Shown: piece after piece, positions 53,670 to 61,809 of the stretch | How the letters are laid out: every line of letters starts with the position of its first letter | How positions within the stretch are numbered: the stretch's first letter is position 1 | DNA from: an uncultured Psychroflexus sp. | GTDB lineage: Bacteria; Bacteroidota; Bacteroidia; Flavobacteriales; Flavobacteriaceae | Assembly: GCA_913062845.1 (NCBI GenBank) | Contig: CAJXVZ010000011.1 | Location: 1-64,000 of the forward strand | Length of the DNA stretch: 64,000 nt | Direction of reading: 5' to 3' | Made by a program: the position numbers and the translations under genes | Notes under the pieces: model-generated | The model's input: only the letters and a program-made list of their open reading frames with translations | What the model was told of the DNA's origin: nothing | Database searches by the model: none

Positions 53670-54146
53670 TTATTGTATTTTCTGAAGACTCTTTTTGTTT
53701 TTAGGCTTTATAGAGTCATTTTTAGTTTTGTTTTTGAGTTTTAATTCTTCTTTTTTCAGGCTGTCTCTGACATTTACAATAGAATCTATCTCGTCTTTTT
53801 TATGGTTGATATTTCTCGTCACCGCATCATAAATTTCCTGGTTCGCTTCAAATTCCAGATTGTAAAAAGCAATATTCTGAGCTAAAGTTGAACTATCTAT
53901 ATCAAACTTTTTCAGGATATGGTCTGAAACTTCAATCTCAAAAGACTTCAAGGTTCTTGGGCTTGTTCTGTCCAAAGCATCCAGAATGATCATGTCTGTG
54001 TAAATGTCTACCATTTTATCTTTTGGAATAAGATTTTCAGGCTTTTCCCGCTTTTGAACATCACTACATCCCATAAAAGCAGCAGAAACTAAAACTCCAA
54101 AGCAAAGCAGGATGTATTTACCTGTCAAATTCAAGACGTTCTGCAT
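53670..54146 (-). CDS. DUF4296 lipoprotein
   Basis: About 158 residues from the ATG at 54146. A lipoprotein signal (LLCFGVLVSAAFMGCSDV) precedes the DUF4296 domain (LIPKDKMVDIYTDMIILDAL; HILKKFDIDSSTLAQNIAFY) and a Lys/Glu-rich C-terminal tail. The function of this Bacteroidota family is unknown; the fold is likely helical. Its start overlaps the end of the dihydroorotase gene by 29 bp. An upstream in-frame start at 54191 would add residues lacking signal character. Confidence 0.88.
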   Translation of the reverse strand: MQNVLNLTGKYILLCFGVLVSAAFMGCSDVQKREKPENLIPKDKMVDIYTDMIILDALDRTSPRTLKSFEIEVSDHILKKFDIDSSTLAQNIAFYNLEFEANQEIYDAVTRNINHKKDEIDSIVNVRDSLKKEELKLKNKTKNDSIKPKNKKSLQKIQ

Positions 54147-55452
54147 TTTGGATATCATTAAATCTGAAGTTATCATAGATGAGTTTACCATTAATAAATG
54201 TTTTCTCTATCTGTGATTGAAATGTTGTGCCTTCAAAAGGAGACCAGCCACATTTGTAGAGTAGGTTATCTTTTGTAATTGTCCAGGGACTGTTGGTATT
54301 AATTAAAGCCAGGTCTGCTTTATACCCTTCCCTGACAAATCCTCTTTTATGTACATCAAACAATATGGCAGGATTATGGCAATACTTTTCTACTATCTTT
54401 TCAATGCTGATTTTGCCCTGATGGTAGTATTCTAAAAGAGCCGGTATAGCATGTTGTACCAGTGGTCCGCCACTAGGTGCTTTGGTATACACCTGAGCTT
54501 TTTCCTCGAGCGTATGCGGTGCGTGGTCTGTTGCCAAAACATCTATTTTATCATCCAATAAGGCTTGAAGCAAAATATCTCTGTCTTGAGCTGTTTTGAC
54601 GGCAGGGTTCCATTTGATATGGGTTCCCTTTTCGTCGTAATCCTCTTCTGAGAACCAAAGGTGGTGAACACAAACTTCTGAGGTTATTTTTTTGTCCTGA
54701 AGCGGAATAGTGTTATCAAATAAGTGGGTTTCTTTTCCGGTTGACAAATGAAAAACATGCAGTCTGGCTCCGGTTTTTTTAGCCAAATCTACTGCTCTTG
54801 ATGAAGAAAGATAACAAGCTTCCTCACTCCTGATCTTTGGATGAAATTTAATTGGTATATCATCACCATATTTTTCTTTGTAAATTGCAGTATTGCGGTT
54901 TATGGTATCCTCATCTTCACAATGTGTAGAAATGATGACCGGTGATTCCTTAAAAATATCTTCCAGGACTTCCCAATCATCCACCAGCATATTGCCTGTT
55001 GAAGAACCCAGAAATAATTTGAGTCCGGCTGTAGTTCTGGGATTTATCTTTTTAATCTCTTCGAGATTATCGTTTGTTCCTCCAAATTTGAAAGAATAGT
55101 TAGCATAACTGGTCTTTCTGGCGATTTCAAATTTTTCTTCCAGTAATTCCTGTGTTACAGTCTGAGGATTGGTATTGGGCATTTCCATAAAAGAAGTTAT
55201 ACCACCGGCAACGGCTGCTAGTGAACCATGTTTTATAGTCTCTTTATGCGTAAGCCCTGGTTCTCTGAAGTGTACCTGATCATCAATTGCACCCGGAATA
55301 AGGAATTTGCCTTCAGCATCTATGACCTGATGAGCCTTTTCTATATTAATATTCCTGTCTATTTTTTTTATAATGTTATTTTCTATGTAAACATCAGTTT
55401 CTGTAATTTTTTGCTCGTTAACAACCTGAGCATTTTTTATAAGTATGGACAT
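54118..55452 (-). CDS. pyrC: dihydroorotase
   Basis: The 444-residue amidohydrolase has the metal-binding HxH of the family, here DDQVHFREPGLTHKET (about residue 60), then EMPNTNPQTVTQE, the Lys in GLKLFLGSSTGN, His in VFHLSTGKE and the late Asp in DVLATDHAPHTLEEK. It converts carbamoyl-aspartate to dihydroorotate in pyrimidine synthesis. I chose the ATG at 55452, two bases after the stop of the glycosyltransferase gene; the frame extends to a TTG at 55458. Confidence 0.94.
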   Translation of the reverse strand: MSILIKNAQVVNEQKITETDVYIENNIIKKIDRNINIEKAHQVIDAEGKFLIPGAIDDQVHFREPGLTHKETIKHGSLAAVAGGITSFMEMPNTNPQTVTQELLEEKFEIARKTSYANYSFKFGGTNDNLEEIKKINPRTTAGLKLFLGSSTGNMLVDDWEVLEDIFKESPVIISTHCEDEDTINRNTAIYKEKYGDDIPIKFHPKIRSEEACYLSSSRAVDLAKKTGARLHVFHLSTGKETHLFDNTIPLQDKKITSEVCVHHLWFSEEDYDEKGTHIKWNPAVKTAQDRDILLQALLDDKIDVLATDHAPHTLEEKAQVYTKAPSGGPLVQHAIPALLEYYHQGKISIEKIVEKYCHNPAILFDVHKRGFVREGYKADLALINTNSPWTITKDNLLYKCGWSPFEGTTFQSQIEKTFINGKLIYDNFRFNDIQNAERLEFDR

Positions 55453-55454
55453 GA

Positions 55455-56189
55455 TCAATTAAATTTATTTTTTAGAAATACACTTTTAAATTTCAAATTT
55501 ATGACACCAAAAACAGCTTCCCAAATTATACGCTTATCCATTTTGGATTTTCCTTTGGTCCTGTCGGTAAAGATTATCGGGATTTCCCTCACGTCAAAAC
55601 CTAAGTAGTGCGCTTTAAATTTCATTTCTATTTGAAAGGCATACCCGACGAATTTTATCTTGTCTAAATTAATGGTTTCAAGGACTTTACGGTGATAGCA
55701 TACAAAACCTGCTGTAGTGTCAAATACCGGTATTCGGGTTATTAACCTTACATACTTTGAAGCTAACCAGGAGAGCAAAACCCGGTTCATAGGCCAGTTG
55801 ATCACATTTACACCTCCTATGTACCTGGAACCTATACTCATATCAGCGCCTTTTTTGCGACAGACATTGTAAAGCCTTATCAAATCATTAGGGTTGTGAG
55901 AATAATCGGCATCCATTTCAAAGATGTAGTCATAATTCTGCTCTAAAGCCCATTTGAATCCGGCTATGTAAGCTCTGCCCAATCCGTCTTTTTCTTTTCT
56001 TTCGAGCAAAAACAAACGGTCTTTATATTTATTTTTCAATTGCCTGACCTTAGCAGCTGTGCCATCCGGGGAACTGTCATCAACCACAAGCACATTAAAG
56101 CTAACATCCTGAGCAAAAACATTGGTTAGAACCTTTTCAATGTTTTCTATTTCATTGTATGTAGGAATAATTACAAGACGTTTTTGCAT
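55455..56189 (-). CDS. polyprenol monophosphomannose synthase-like GT2 glycosyltransferase
   Basis: The 244-residue GT2 enzyme begins RLVIIPTYNEIENIEKVL, has VVDDSSPDGTAAKVRQL and the DXD motif in FEMDADYSHNPNDL, and ends after KGKSKMDKRIIWEAVFG without clear membrane helices, as in single-domain dolichol-phosphate-mannose synthases. It should transfer a hexose from a nucleotide sugar to a polyprenyl phosphate. The ATG at 56189 is preferred to a TTG at 56210. First gene of the operon that also carries pyrC and HMG-CoA reductase. Confidence 0.92.
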   Translation of the reverse strand: MQKRLVIIPTYNEIENIEKVLTNVFAQDVSFNVLVVDDSSPDGTAAKVRQLKNKYKDRLFLLERKEKDGLGRAYIAGFKWALEQNYDYIFEMDADYSHNPNDLIRLYNVCRKKGADMSIGSRYIGGVNVINWPMNRVLLSWLASKYVRLITRIPVFDTTAGFVCYHRKVLETINLDKIKFVGYAFQIEMKFKAHYLGFDVREIPIIFTDRTKGKSKMDKRIIWEAVFGVINLKFKSVFLKNKFN

Positions 56190-56260
56190 GTGCTTGACGT
56201 TAATCCGCAAAAATATAATATTATTTCTTATGAATTTTCTTAGTTGCTTTAGTTTTGGCT

Positions 56261-56268
56261 TAATTTTG
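56261..56268 (+). promoter_or_regulatory. candidate -7 element for DUF4271-hemD
   Basis: TAATTTTG matches TAnnTTTG just before the TTG start of the DUF4271 gene, with a TTG at 56244-56246. The expected leader would be only 5-11 nt. Confidence 0.3.
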
Positions 56269-56278
56269 TAGGTAAAAT

Positions 56279-56941
56279 TTGACGGTGATCAGAGATGTTG
56301 ACTCTTACGATTGGTTTACGATAAGCCTGATTTTGATCGGTTTTGGGCTGGTTTTTTTAAAACGGCTGAATAAGCCTAAGTACAACAAGTATTTTCAGCT
56401 ATTGTACACCAAGACCTATTTCAAGGCAAAATTGAAGGAAACCCGCTACATCTCTTTATTTGAAAATATAGCTTTTATACTGGCCAATATCGTCGCTGCC
56501 CAGCTTGTCTATATCTTTATGATGGAAAAAGAGGCTCCTGAATTGTTCTTTTCCGAGGCACTTTTGAATCTACTATCTGTTTTTATGATCATAAGTCTGT
56601 TTTTTTTCATTAAATACCATTTTGAAAAACTCATCAACTTTTGTTATCACAATCATGAATTTTTGAACATGTATTTATTTTTCAAACAGGTAATATGGTC
56701 TTATGCTGTCTTTCTGTCCCTTCCTTTTTTGATTTTTTTCATTTACTTCCCTGACAGCAACATCAATTTTTTGTATGTTACTCTTGGTGTTTCTGCAGTC
56801 TATTTTATCATTAATATTTTTTATTTTTTATATAAAAACAGAAGTTTTGCAATAAGAAATTGGTATTATTTTATTTTGTACCTTTGCGCCCTTGAAATAG
56901 CACCTTATTATTTTTTATATAATCTGTTTGTTATTGAGTAA
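56279..56941 (+). CDS. DUF4271 membrane protein
   Basis: The protein (220 aa) has about six membrane helices and the DUF4271 pattern, including NKPKYNKYFQLLYTKTYFK after helix 1, NHEFLNMYLFFKQ and the end YLCALEIAPYYFLYNLF. Family function is unknown, but it is commonly encoded just before hemD in flavobacteria. No ATG is available; the start is a TTG at 56279 or the GTG two codons later at 56285. A 19-bp gap leads to hemD. Confidence 0.87.
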   Translation: MTVIRDVDSYDWFTISLILIGFGLVFLKRLNKPKYNKYFQLLYTKTYFKAKLKETRYISLFENIAFILANIVAAQLVYIFMMEKEAPELFFSEALLNLLSVFMIISLFFFIKYHFEKLINFCYHNHEFLNMYLFFKQVIWSYAVFLSLPFLIFFIYFPDSNINFLYVTLGVSAVYFIINIFYFLYKNRSFAIRNWYYFILYLCALEIAPYYFLYNLFVIE

Positions 56942-56960
56942 ATTTTGAAAAAAGTATTCT

Positions 56961-57707
56961 ATGAAAGTGAAAACCATACTTATTTCACAACCCGAACCTA
57001 AGATCGAAAACTCTCCTTACGCTGAGCTTGAAGAAAAGCTGAATGTTAAGATAGACTTTATACCATTTATACACGTTGATGGTGTCGAAAGCAGAGAGGT
57101 TCGACAACAAAAAATAGACTTATCAAAATTTACAGCTATCATTCTAACAAGTAGAAACGCTGTTGACCATTTTTTTCGCATTGCTGAGGAAATGCGTTAC
57201 AAGATACCAAATTCTTTAAAATATTTTTGTCAAAGTGAAGCTGTGGCATACTACCTTCAAAAATATGTGGTTTACAGAAAGCGTAAGATTTATGTTGGCA
57301 AGCGAACATTTCAGGATCTTATTTCCAATATCAAAAAGCACTCAGACGAGAAATTTCTTTTACCGTCTTCTGATGTTTTAAAGCCTGTTATACCTCAGCA
57401 GCTGGATAAAATCGGTATAGACTGGAAAAGAGGTATTTTCTACAAAACTGTAGTCAGTGACCTTTCCAATCTTAAGGATGTTTTTTACGATATCCTGGTA
57501 TTTTTCAGTCCAAGTGGAATAAAATCCCTTTATGAAAACTTCCCTGATTACGAGCAAAATGATACCAGAATAGCCGTATTCGGAAATTCTACACTATCGG
57601 CTGCAGAAGACATGGGTTTAAGGATAGACATTAAAGCACCTACACCGGAGACACCTTCAATGACAATGGCACTTGAGAATTATATCAAGGCTCAGAATAA
57701 AAAATAA
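56961..57707 (+). CDS. hemD: uroporphyrinogen-III synthase family protein
   Basis: The 248-residue two-domain protein shows HemD-like features: AIILTSRNAVDHFFRIAE (about residue 53), KYFCQSEAVAYYLQKY, FLLPSSDVLKPVIP, FYKTVVSD and VFFSPSGIKSLYENF (about residue 172), then AVFGNSTLSAAEDMGL. The enzyme closes and inverts the linear tetrapyrrole in haem synthesis. The family is weakly conserved, so the assignment rests on these landmarks and on the DUF4271 neighbour. Convergent with the peroxidase gene, 6 bp apart. Confidence 0.88.
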   Translation: MKVKTILISQPEPKIENSPYAELEEKLNVKIDFIPFIHVDGVESREVRQQKIDLSKFTAIILTSRNAVDHFFRIAEEMRYKIPNSLKYFCQSEAVAYYLQKYVVYRKRKIYVGKRTFQDLISNIKKHSDEKFLLPSSDVLKPVIPQQLDKIGIDWKRGIFYKTVVSDLSNLKDVFYDILVFFSPSGIKSLYENFPDYEQNDTRIAVFGNSTLSAAEDMGLRIDIKAPTPETPSMTMALENYIKAQNKK

Positions 57708-57713
57708 ATCATT

Positions 57714-58835
57714 TTAAAATTTCGTCACACCTTCTGTTGTGAGGGTTTTGATGAAAGCCAAAAGGTCAGCCTGTTCTTGCTTTGTGAGTTCTAAGGGTTC
57801 GAGCATCTTGGCTTTCTGAGGTCGTTTTCTCGTTGTATCTTTTTTGAAATACCTGGGACTTACAGGCATGGGATTCCCTAAATTGTAATAGGTGATCACA
57901 TCTTTCAAAGTTTTGAAAAACCCTGTGTGCATCCATGGTCCTGTCATTGAAACTTCCCGTAAAGTTGGTGTTCTGAATTTTCCGATGTCGTTTTTATCTC
58001 CTGTGAAATAATATAAACCCAGATCTTCATTTTTGGTTCCAAAGTGACCTAAACCATCATTGTGAAATTGATTATCACTAAAATACGGTGTATTATGGCA
58101 ATTAATGCATTGGGCTTTTGTTCTGAACAAGTGCAAACCCCGAACTTCACTGTCTGTAAATAGTTCAGATTTACCCGAAATGAATTTATCGAACTTTGAA
58201 GGTGGACTTACAATTTGTCTTTCAAAAACGGCAATGGCCTTTTGAATATTTTGCATATTGATTTGGTCCTCACCGAATGCCTTTTCAAACAGCTCCTGAT
58301 ATTTTGGTAAATCCTGAATGGTCTTAACTGCTATAGGCAGTTTTTCATTCATTTCAACAGGGTCTGCTATAGGAAACATAGCCTGGTGTTCAAGACTTAG
58401 AGCTCTTCCATCCCAAAAAAGTTTCTCAGCATAGGCAGCATTCAGAATGGTCATGGCATTACGCTTACCTGTTTGTTCGTCGTGACCAAAGGAACGCTCC
58501 TCATGATCGGTCCAGCCTTTTGAAGGTACATGACAAGTCGCGCATGACACCTCATTACTTTTGGAAAGCCTTCTTTCAAAAAACAAGGCTCTGCCGAGAT
58601 CATATTTTTCGGTTGTGTAGGGATTATCTTTATTTTCATCCAATCCAGGAAGAACGCCAATATCCTCAAAACTATCTTTATCGATACTTTCGTGTAATTC
58701 CGGCTCAGGCCATAGTGAATAATCTCCACTGCTATAGGCAGCTCTTAAACCTTCAACAGACTCATAGTCCGGGTTTTTATCTTCCTGACAGGACCAAAAA
58801 AACGTAATAATAACTAAAACAAGAATCTTCTTCAT
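57714..58835 (-). CDS. dihaem cytochrome-c peroxidase / MauG-like lipoprotein
   Basis: The 373-residue protein has a lipoprotein signal (ITFFWSCQED) and two c-type haem motifs: SCATCHVPSKGW (about residue 98) and QCINCHNTPYF (about 247). Other family parts are NAMTILNAAYAEKLFWDGRA and FRTPTLREVSMTGPWMHTG. Classical members reduce hydrogen peroxide; MauG/MbnH-type relatives oxidise protein tryptophans. It is the last gene of the SusC-SusD-lipoprotein operon, 6 bp after the lipoprotein gene, so its substrate may be tied to that uptake system. Confidence 0.92.
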   Translation of the reverse strand: MKKILVLVIITFFWSCQEDKNPDYESVEGLRAAYSSGDYSLWPEPELHESIDKDSFEDIGVLPGLDENKDNPYTTEKYDLGRALFFERRLSKSNEVSCATCHVPSKGWTDHEERSFGHDEQTGKRNAMTILNAAYAEKLFWDGRALSLEHQAMFPIADPVEMNEKLPIAVKTIQDLPKYQELFEKAFGEDQINMQNIQKAIAVFERQIVSPPSKFDKFISGKSELFTDSEVRGLHLFRTKAQCINCHNTPYFSDNQFHNDGLGHFGTKNEDLGLYYFTGDKNDIGKFRTPTLREVSMTGPWMHTGFFKTLKDVITYYNLGNPMPVSPRYFKKDTTRKRPQKAKMLEPLELTKQEQADLLAFIKTLTTEGVTKF

Positions 58836-58841
58836 AAATCA

Positions 58842-60356
58842 TCAAAACTCAAAGTAATTTGCACAATCTTCATTTAACAGCGGTGGATCGTCAGATACAC
58901 TTTCTGAATAGATAAACACTTTTTTCTCTGCATTTTCACTTCCACCAATAACTGTTTCATCTGCAATAAGTGTCACAAACATTTCCCATCTGTTCTCTGT
59001 GGCATTAAACTCGTAAGTACCACTACCACAAACAGGTATATTGTATTGTACTTCTACATCATTTTCATCTACCAAAAATACTAAAGTTTGTGCGATTACC
59101 CTAACGGATCCCTGATCGGGATTATTGCCGTTTTCAGGGAAAAATTCTATAGATTCCATTTGATTGTAAGCAGGAGATAATGCACTTGCACCATTGTAGA
59201 ATCTTCTGAGATTAAAAGGGTTGGTGCCTATAATATTTCCATTAGGATTGGCTATAATATTTCTGAAGCCTATTTTATATTTATGGTAACCCTGACCATT
59301 GTCAAACTCAGATCCCGGATCAACATCTACCGGTCTTGTAAAGGTGGCAAAATCTGCCCATTCGCACGCCAGATCATCATCTGCATCAAAATACCAGGCC
59401 TTGCCAAAAGTGCGGTGAAAGATATTATTGGCATTATACCAGTTTGACGCCGGATCTCCTGTTCTGGTAATGGTTTCTTGCGGTGTGGTAGCTACAATCA
59501 AAGAATTGCCCTGGCGCTCAAAACCCGGATCGTTCACATCAATCAGATTAATGTTTAAGGTTGCTCCGAAATTTGGTGCGTCCTCAGTGAGACTCAAGGT
59601 GTAAGATAGGTTTTTACCTAAACCCTGAATAGACGATTGATTAATATCAAACTGAAATTCTGCTGCAAGACCTTCATCACAGGGAAACTGGATGAATTCT
59701 GTATTAAGGAAATCCAAACCTTCAATTTCTGTCTGACTAACCAGTTGATCGAAAATCACATCAAAGCTTACACTTTCACCGGCGTTTCCATTCAGGTTGA
59801 AATTTTGTTCTTCTAAAGCATAAGTTACCGGTTGTGTGTTACCAATATTTAGTACAAACTCATCCAATTGCAAAATACTTCTATCGTAGCCAATACTGAA
59901 TTCCGGGTTTGAGACTGAGGTCAATTTAAACCTGATAGACTCTTGATTCAAATTTTCAAACCTGGTTTTAGGCAAAACATAAATCGTATCGCTGGGTTGA
60001 GTTTTTGAAAACTGAAGCTGAAGATTTTCCGGAAAAATTTCAAAATTCTGTTGAATGAAATCACTTGAAAAAACTGTTTCAAAATCAGCAGTTACGGACT
60101 GTTCCAATTCATCTCTGGAGCTGGCGATCACCGGTATCTTCAGCGTGTCTCTTTTTTGAAGGGTGTATTCACCTACCTCCTGTGCAGAAAGTGTTTGTTG
60201 CGGGAACTCCAGAATATCGCCATTTTGCGTCAGTTTGAAGCTGAAACGTACAAAACTTTCTTCGAGGGTAGTTTCCGGCAAGGCCTTATCATCTTCACAG
60301 GATGTAAAACCAAACATTATGGTAAGCAACAATATGTAAATATCAGTAGCCTTCAT
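58842..60356 (-). CDS. lipoprotein of a SusCD operon, unknown family
   Basis: About 504 residues from the ATG at 60356. The lipobox is FGFTSCEDD, followed by acidic residues that fit surface export. The rest is beta-rich with many Asn/Asp and suggests several Ig-like domains (ADFETVFSSDFIQQNF; VSFDVIFDQLVSQTE) and a C-terminal domain (CEWADFATFTRPVDVD). I do not recognise a named family; position is that of SusE/F-type surface glycan-binding lipoproteins. Its start overlaps the susD stop by 14 bp. An in-frame start at 60419 is less likely. Confidence 0.8.
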   Translation of the reverse strand: MKATDIYILLLTIMFGFTSCEDDKALPETTLEESFVRFSFKLTQNGDILEFPQQTLSAQEVGEYTLQKRDTLKIPVIASSRDELEQSVTADFETVFSSDFIQQNFEIFPENLQLQFSKTQPSDTIYVLPKTRFENLNQESIRFKLTSVSNPEFSIGYDRSILQLDEFVLNIGNTQPVTYALEEQNFNLNGNAGESVSFDVIFDQLVSQTEIEGLDFLNTEFIQFPCDEGLAAEFQFDINQSSIQGLGKNLSYTLSLTEDAPNFGATLNINLIDVNDPGFERQGNSLIVATTPQETITRTGDPASNWYNANNIFHRTFGKAWYFDADDDLACEWADFATFTRPVDVDPGSEFDNGQGYHKYKIGFRNIIANPNGNIIGTNPFNLRRFYNGASALSPAYNQMESIEFFPENGNNPDQGSVRVIAQTLVFLVDENDVEVQYNIPVCGSGTYEFNATENRWEMFVTLIADETVIGGSENAEKKVFIYSESVSDDPPLLNEDCANYFEF

Positions 60357-61809
60357 TCTGGACCATATTTTCGTTGATGAGTATAGAGCTCTGCGGGATT
60401 GGCAGAATAAATCTGTCATTAGGATAATCTAATTGACAAATGCTGATGTTGCAACCATCATTTCTCACAATAGATTGCTCATTTCTGGCCAAATCAAAAA
60501 GCAAGTGACCTTCAAAAGCCAACTCTCGTCTACGCTCCAGTAAAATTTCATCGATTAAGGCCTGACCCGACAAATTGAGCAATTCTGCATTAGGGTCGGC
60601 TCTTTCTCTGATGCTCTGCAGGTCTGTTAAGGCCTGCTGATCTTGGTTGAGCCTGGCGTGAGCTTCTGCCTTATTCAATATGACCTCAGAGAGTCTGATC
60701 ATGATCGCGCCATCATCATCTACATATTTTTGCGTATAAATATAAGGTCGGTCTTCAACACCTGTTCCTGTTTGTGTTGGAATATTCAACGTAACCAGCA
60801 TGCCGTCTTCTCCTCTGATATCGCCGTCTTCATAAAGAGAAACAAGGTCGTTTGAGGCTGTATATCTTTGAAAATCTGCAAGTTCTCCATTGAGAAAAGC
60901 ATAACCATAGAATTCAGAGACACTGGATGAAATATTGGTGCCATCATCACCGGTAACCGGTGGAGTAAATTCAAATAATGTTTCAGAAATCGGTTGAAGC
61001 GCTGTCCATTGTTCTACAAATAATTCCCTTGGTGTCAACGCGATACCTGCATTTAAAACATCAGTTGCAACAGCGATACAATTTTCCCAATCTCCCTTGT
61101 AAAGGTATAATCTGGATAGCAAACCCCTGACATTGTTGACATTAAAATAACTGGTCTCAGGGCCTGGCAGTGCAGGATTATCTGTAAATAAGGATAAAGC
61201 TTCAAGAAAATCCGCTTCAATAAGGTCATAGGTTTCTGCTACTGATTCTCTAGCGGGAAAATCCTCACCGGCTACTAAAGTCCTTGTGTTGTAAACTATT
61301 CCCGGATGCTCAGCATTTGCTGAAAAAGGATAAGTTTGAGCGAATAATCTTGATAATTCAAAATGTACACTTGCCCGCATCGCTAAGATTTCTGCACGAA
61401 TCTGTTGCTCTAAAGACGCGTCAAGTTCCGGCACATTAGCCATGTTTTCCAAAATAAGATTCAAAGCATTAATAATACTATAAGCATTTTCATAATAAGA
61501 TGAAAAAGTACCCTCGTCTGATTGCTCCTGAAAGGCATAAACCGGCTGAAACTGATCGGGCACATCTGCAATTCCTTGCTGATTCGGCGCAAATTTTACA
61601 TTTCCTGCAACGGCATCTGCATAAACAAAGGAAAGACCAGAATATAGTGCTTCATACTCTGCATAAACGCCACTAACAGCTTGTAAAAGCCCTTCAACTG
61701 AAGAAAACTGCTGAGATATGGAAACCTGTTCTACAGGTTCACGATTCAGGAAGTCTTCACACGAAGTAAAAACCATAATAAGAGCTGATATGTAAAAAAA
61801 TCTTTTCAT
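60343..61809 (-). CDS. RagB/SusD family nutrient uptake outer-membrane lipoprotein
   Basis: The protein (488 aa) has a lipoprotein signal (IMVFTSCEDFLNREPVEQVS, residues 11-30) and the SusD tetratricopeptide-like start (FSSVEGLLQAVSGVYAEYEAL), AEILAMRASVHFELSRLFAQTYPF, IRLSEVILNKAEAHARLNQ and ILLERRRELAFEGHLLFDLAR. SusD caps the SusC barrel and binds the nutrient at the cell surface. It shares one base with the susC stop (TAATG), and the lipoprotein gene follows with a 14-bp overlap. Confidence 0.95.
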   Translation of the reverse strand: MKRFFYISALIMVFTSCEDFLNREPVEQVSISQQFSSVEGLLQAVSGVYAEYEALYSGLSFVYADAVAGNVKFAPNQQGIADVPDQFQPVYAFQEQSDEGTFSSYYENAYSIINALNLILENMANVPELDASLEQQIRAEILAMRASVHFELSRLFAQTYPFSANAEHPGIVYNTRTLVAGEDFPARESVAETYDLIEADFLEALSLFTDNPALPGPETSYFNVNNVRGLLSRLYLYKGDWENCIAVATDVLNAGIALTPRELFVEQWTALQPISETLFEFTPPVTGDDGTNISSSVSEFYGYAFLNGELADFQRYTASNDLVSLYEDGDIRGEDGMLVTLNIPTQTGTGVEDRPYIYTQKYVDDDGAIMIRLSEVILNKAEAHARLNQDQQALTDLQSIRERADPNAELLNLSGQALIDEILLERRRELAFEGHLLFDLARNEQSIVRNDGCNISICQLDYPNDRFILPIPQSSILINENMVQNEGY

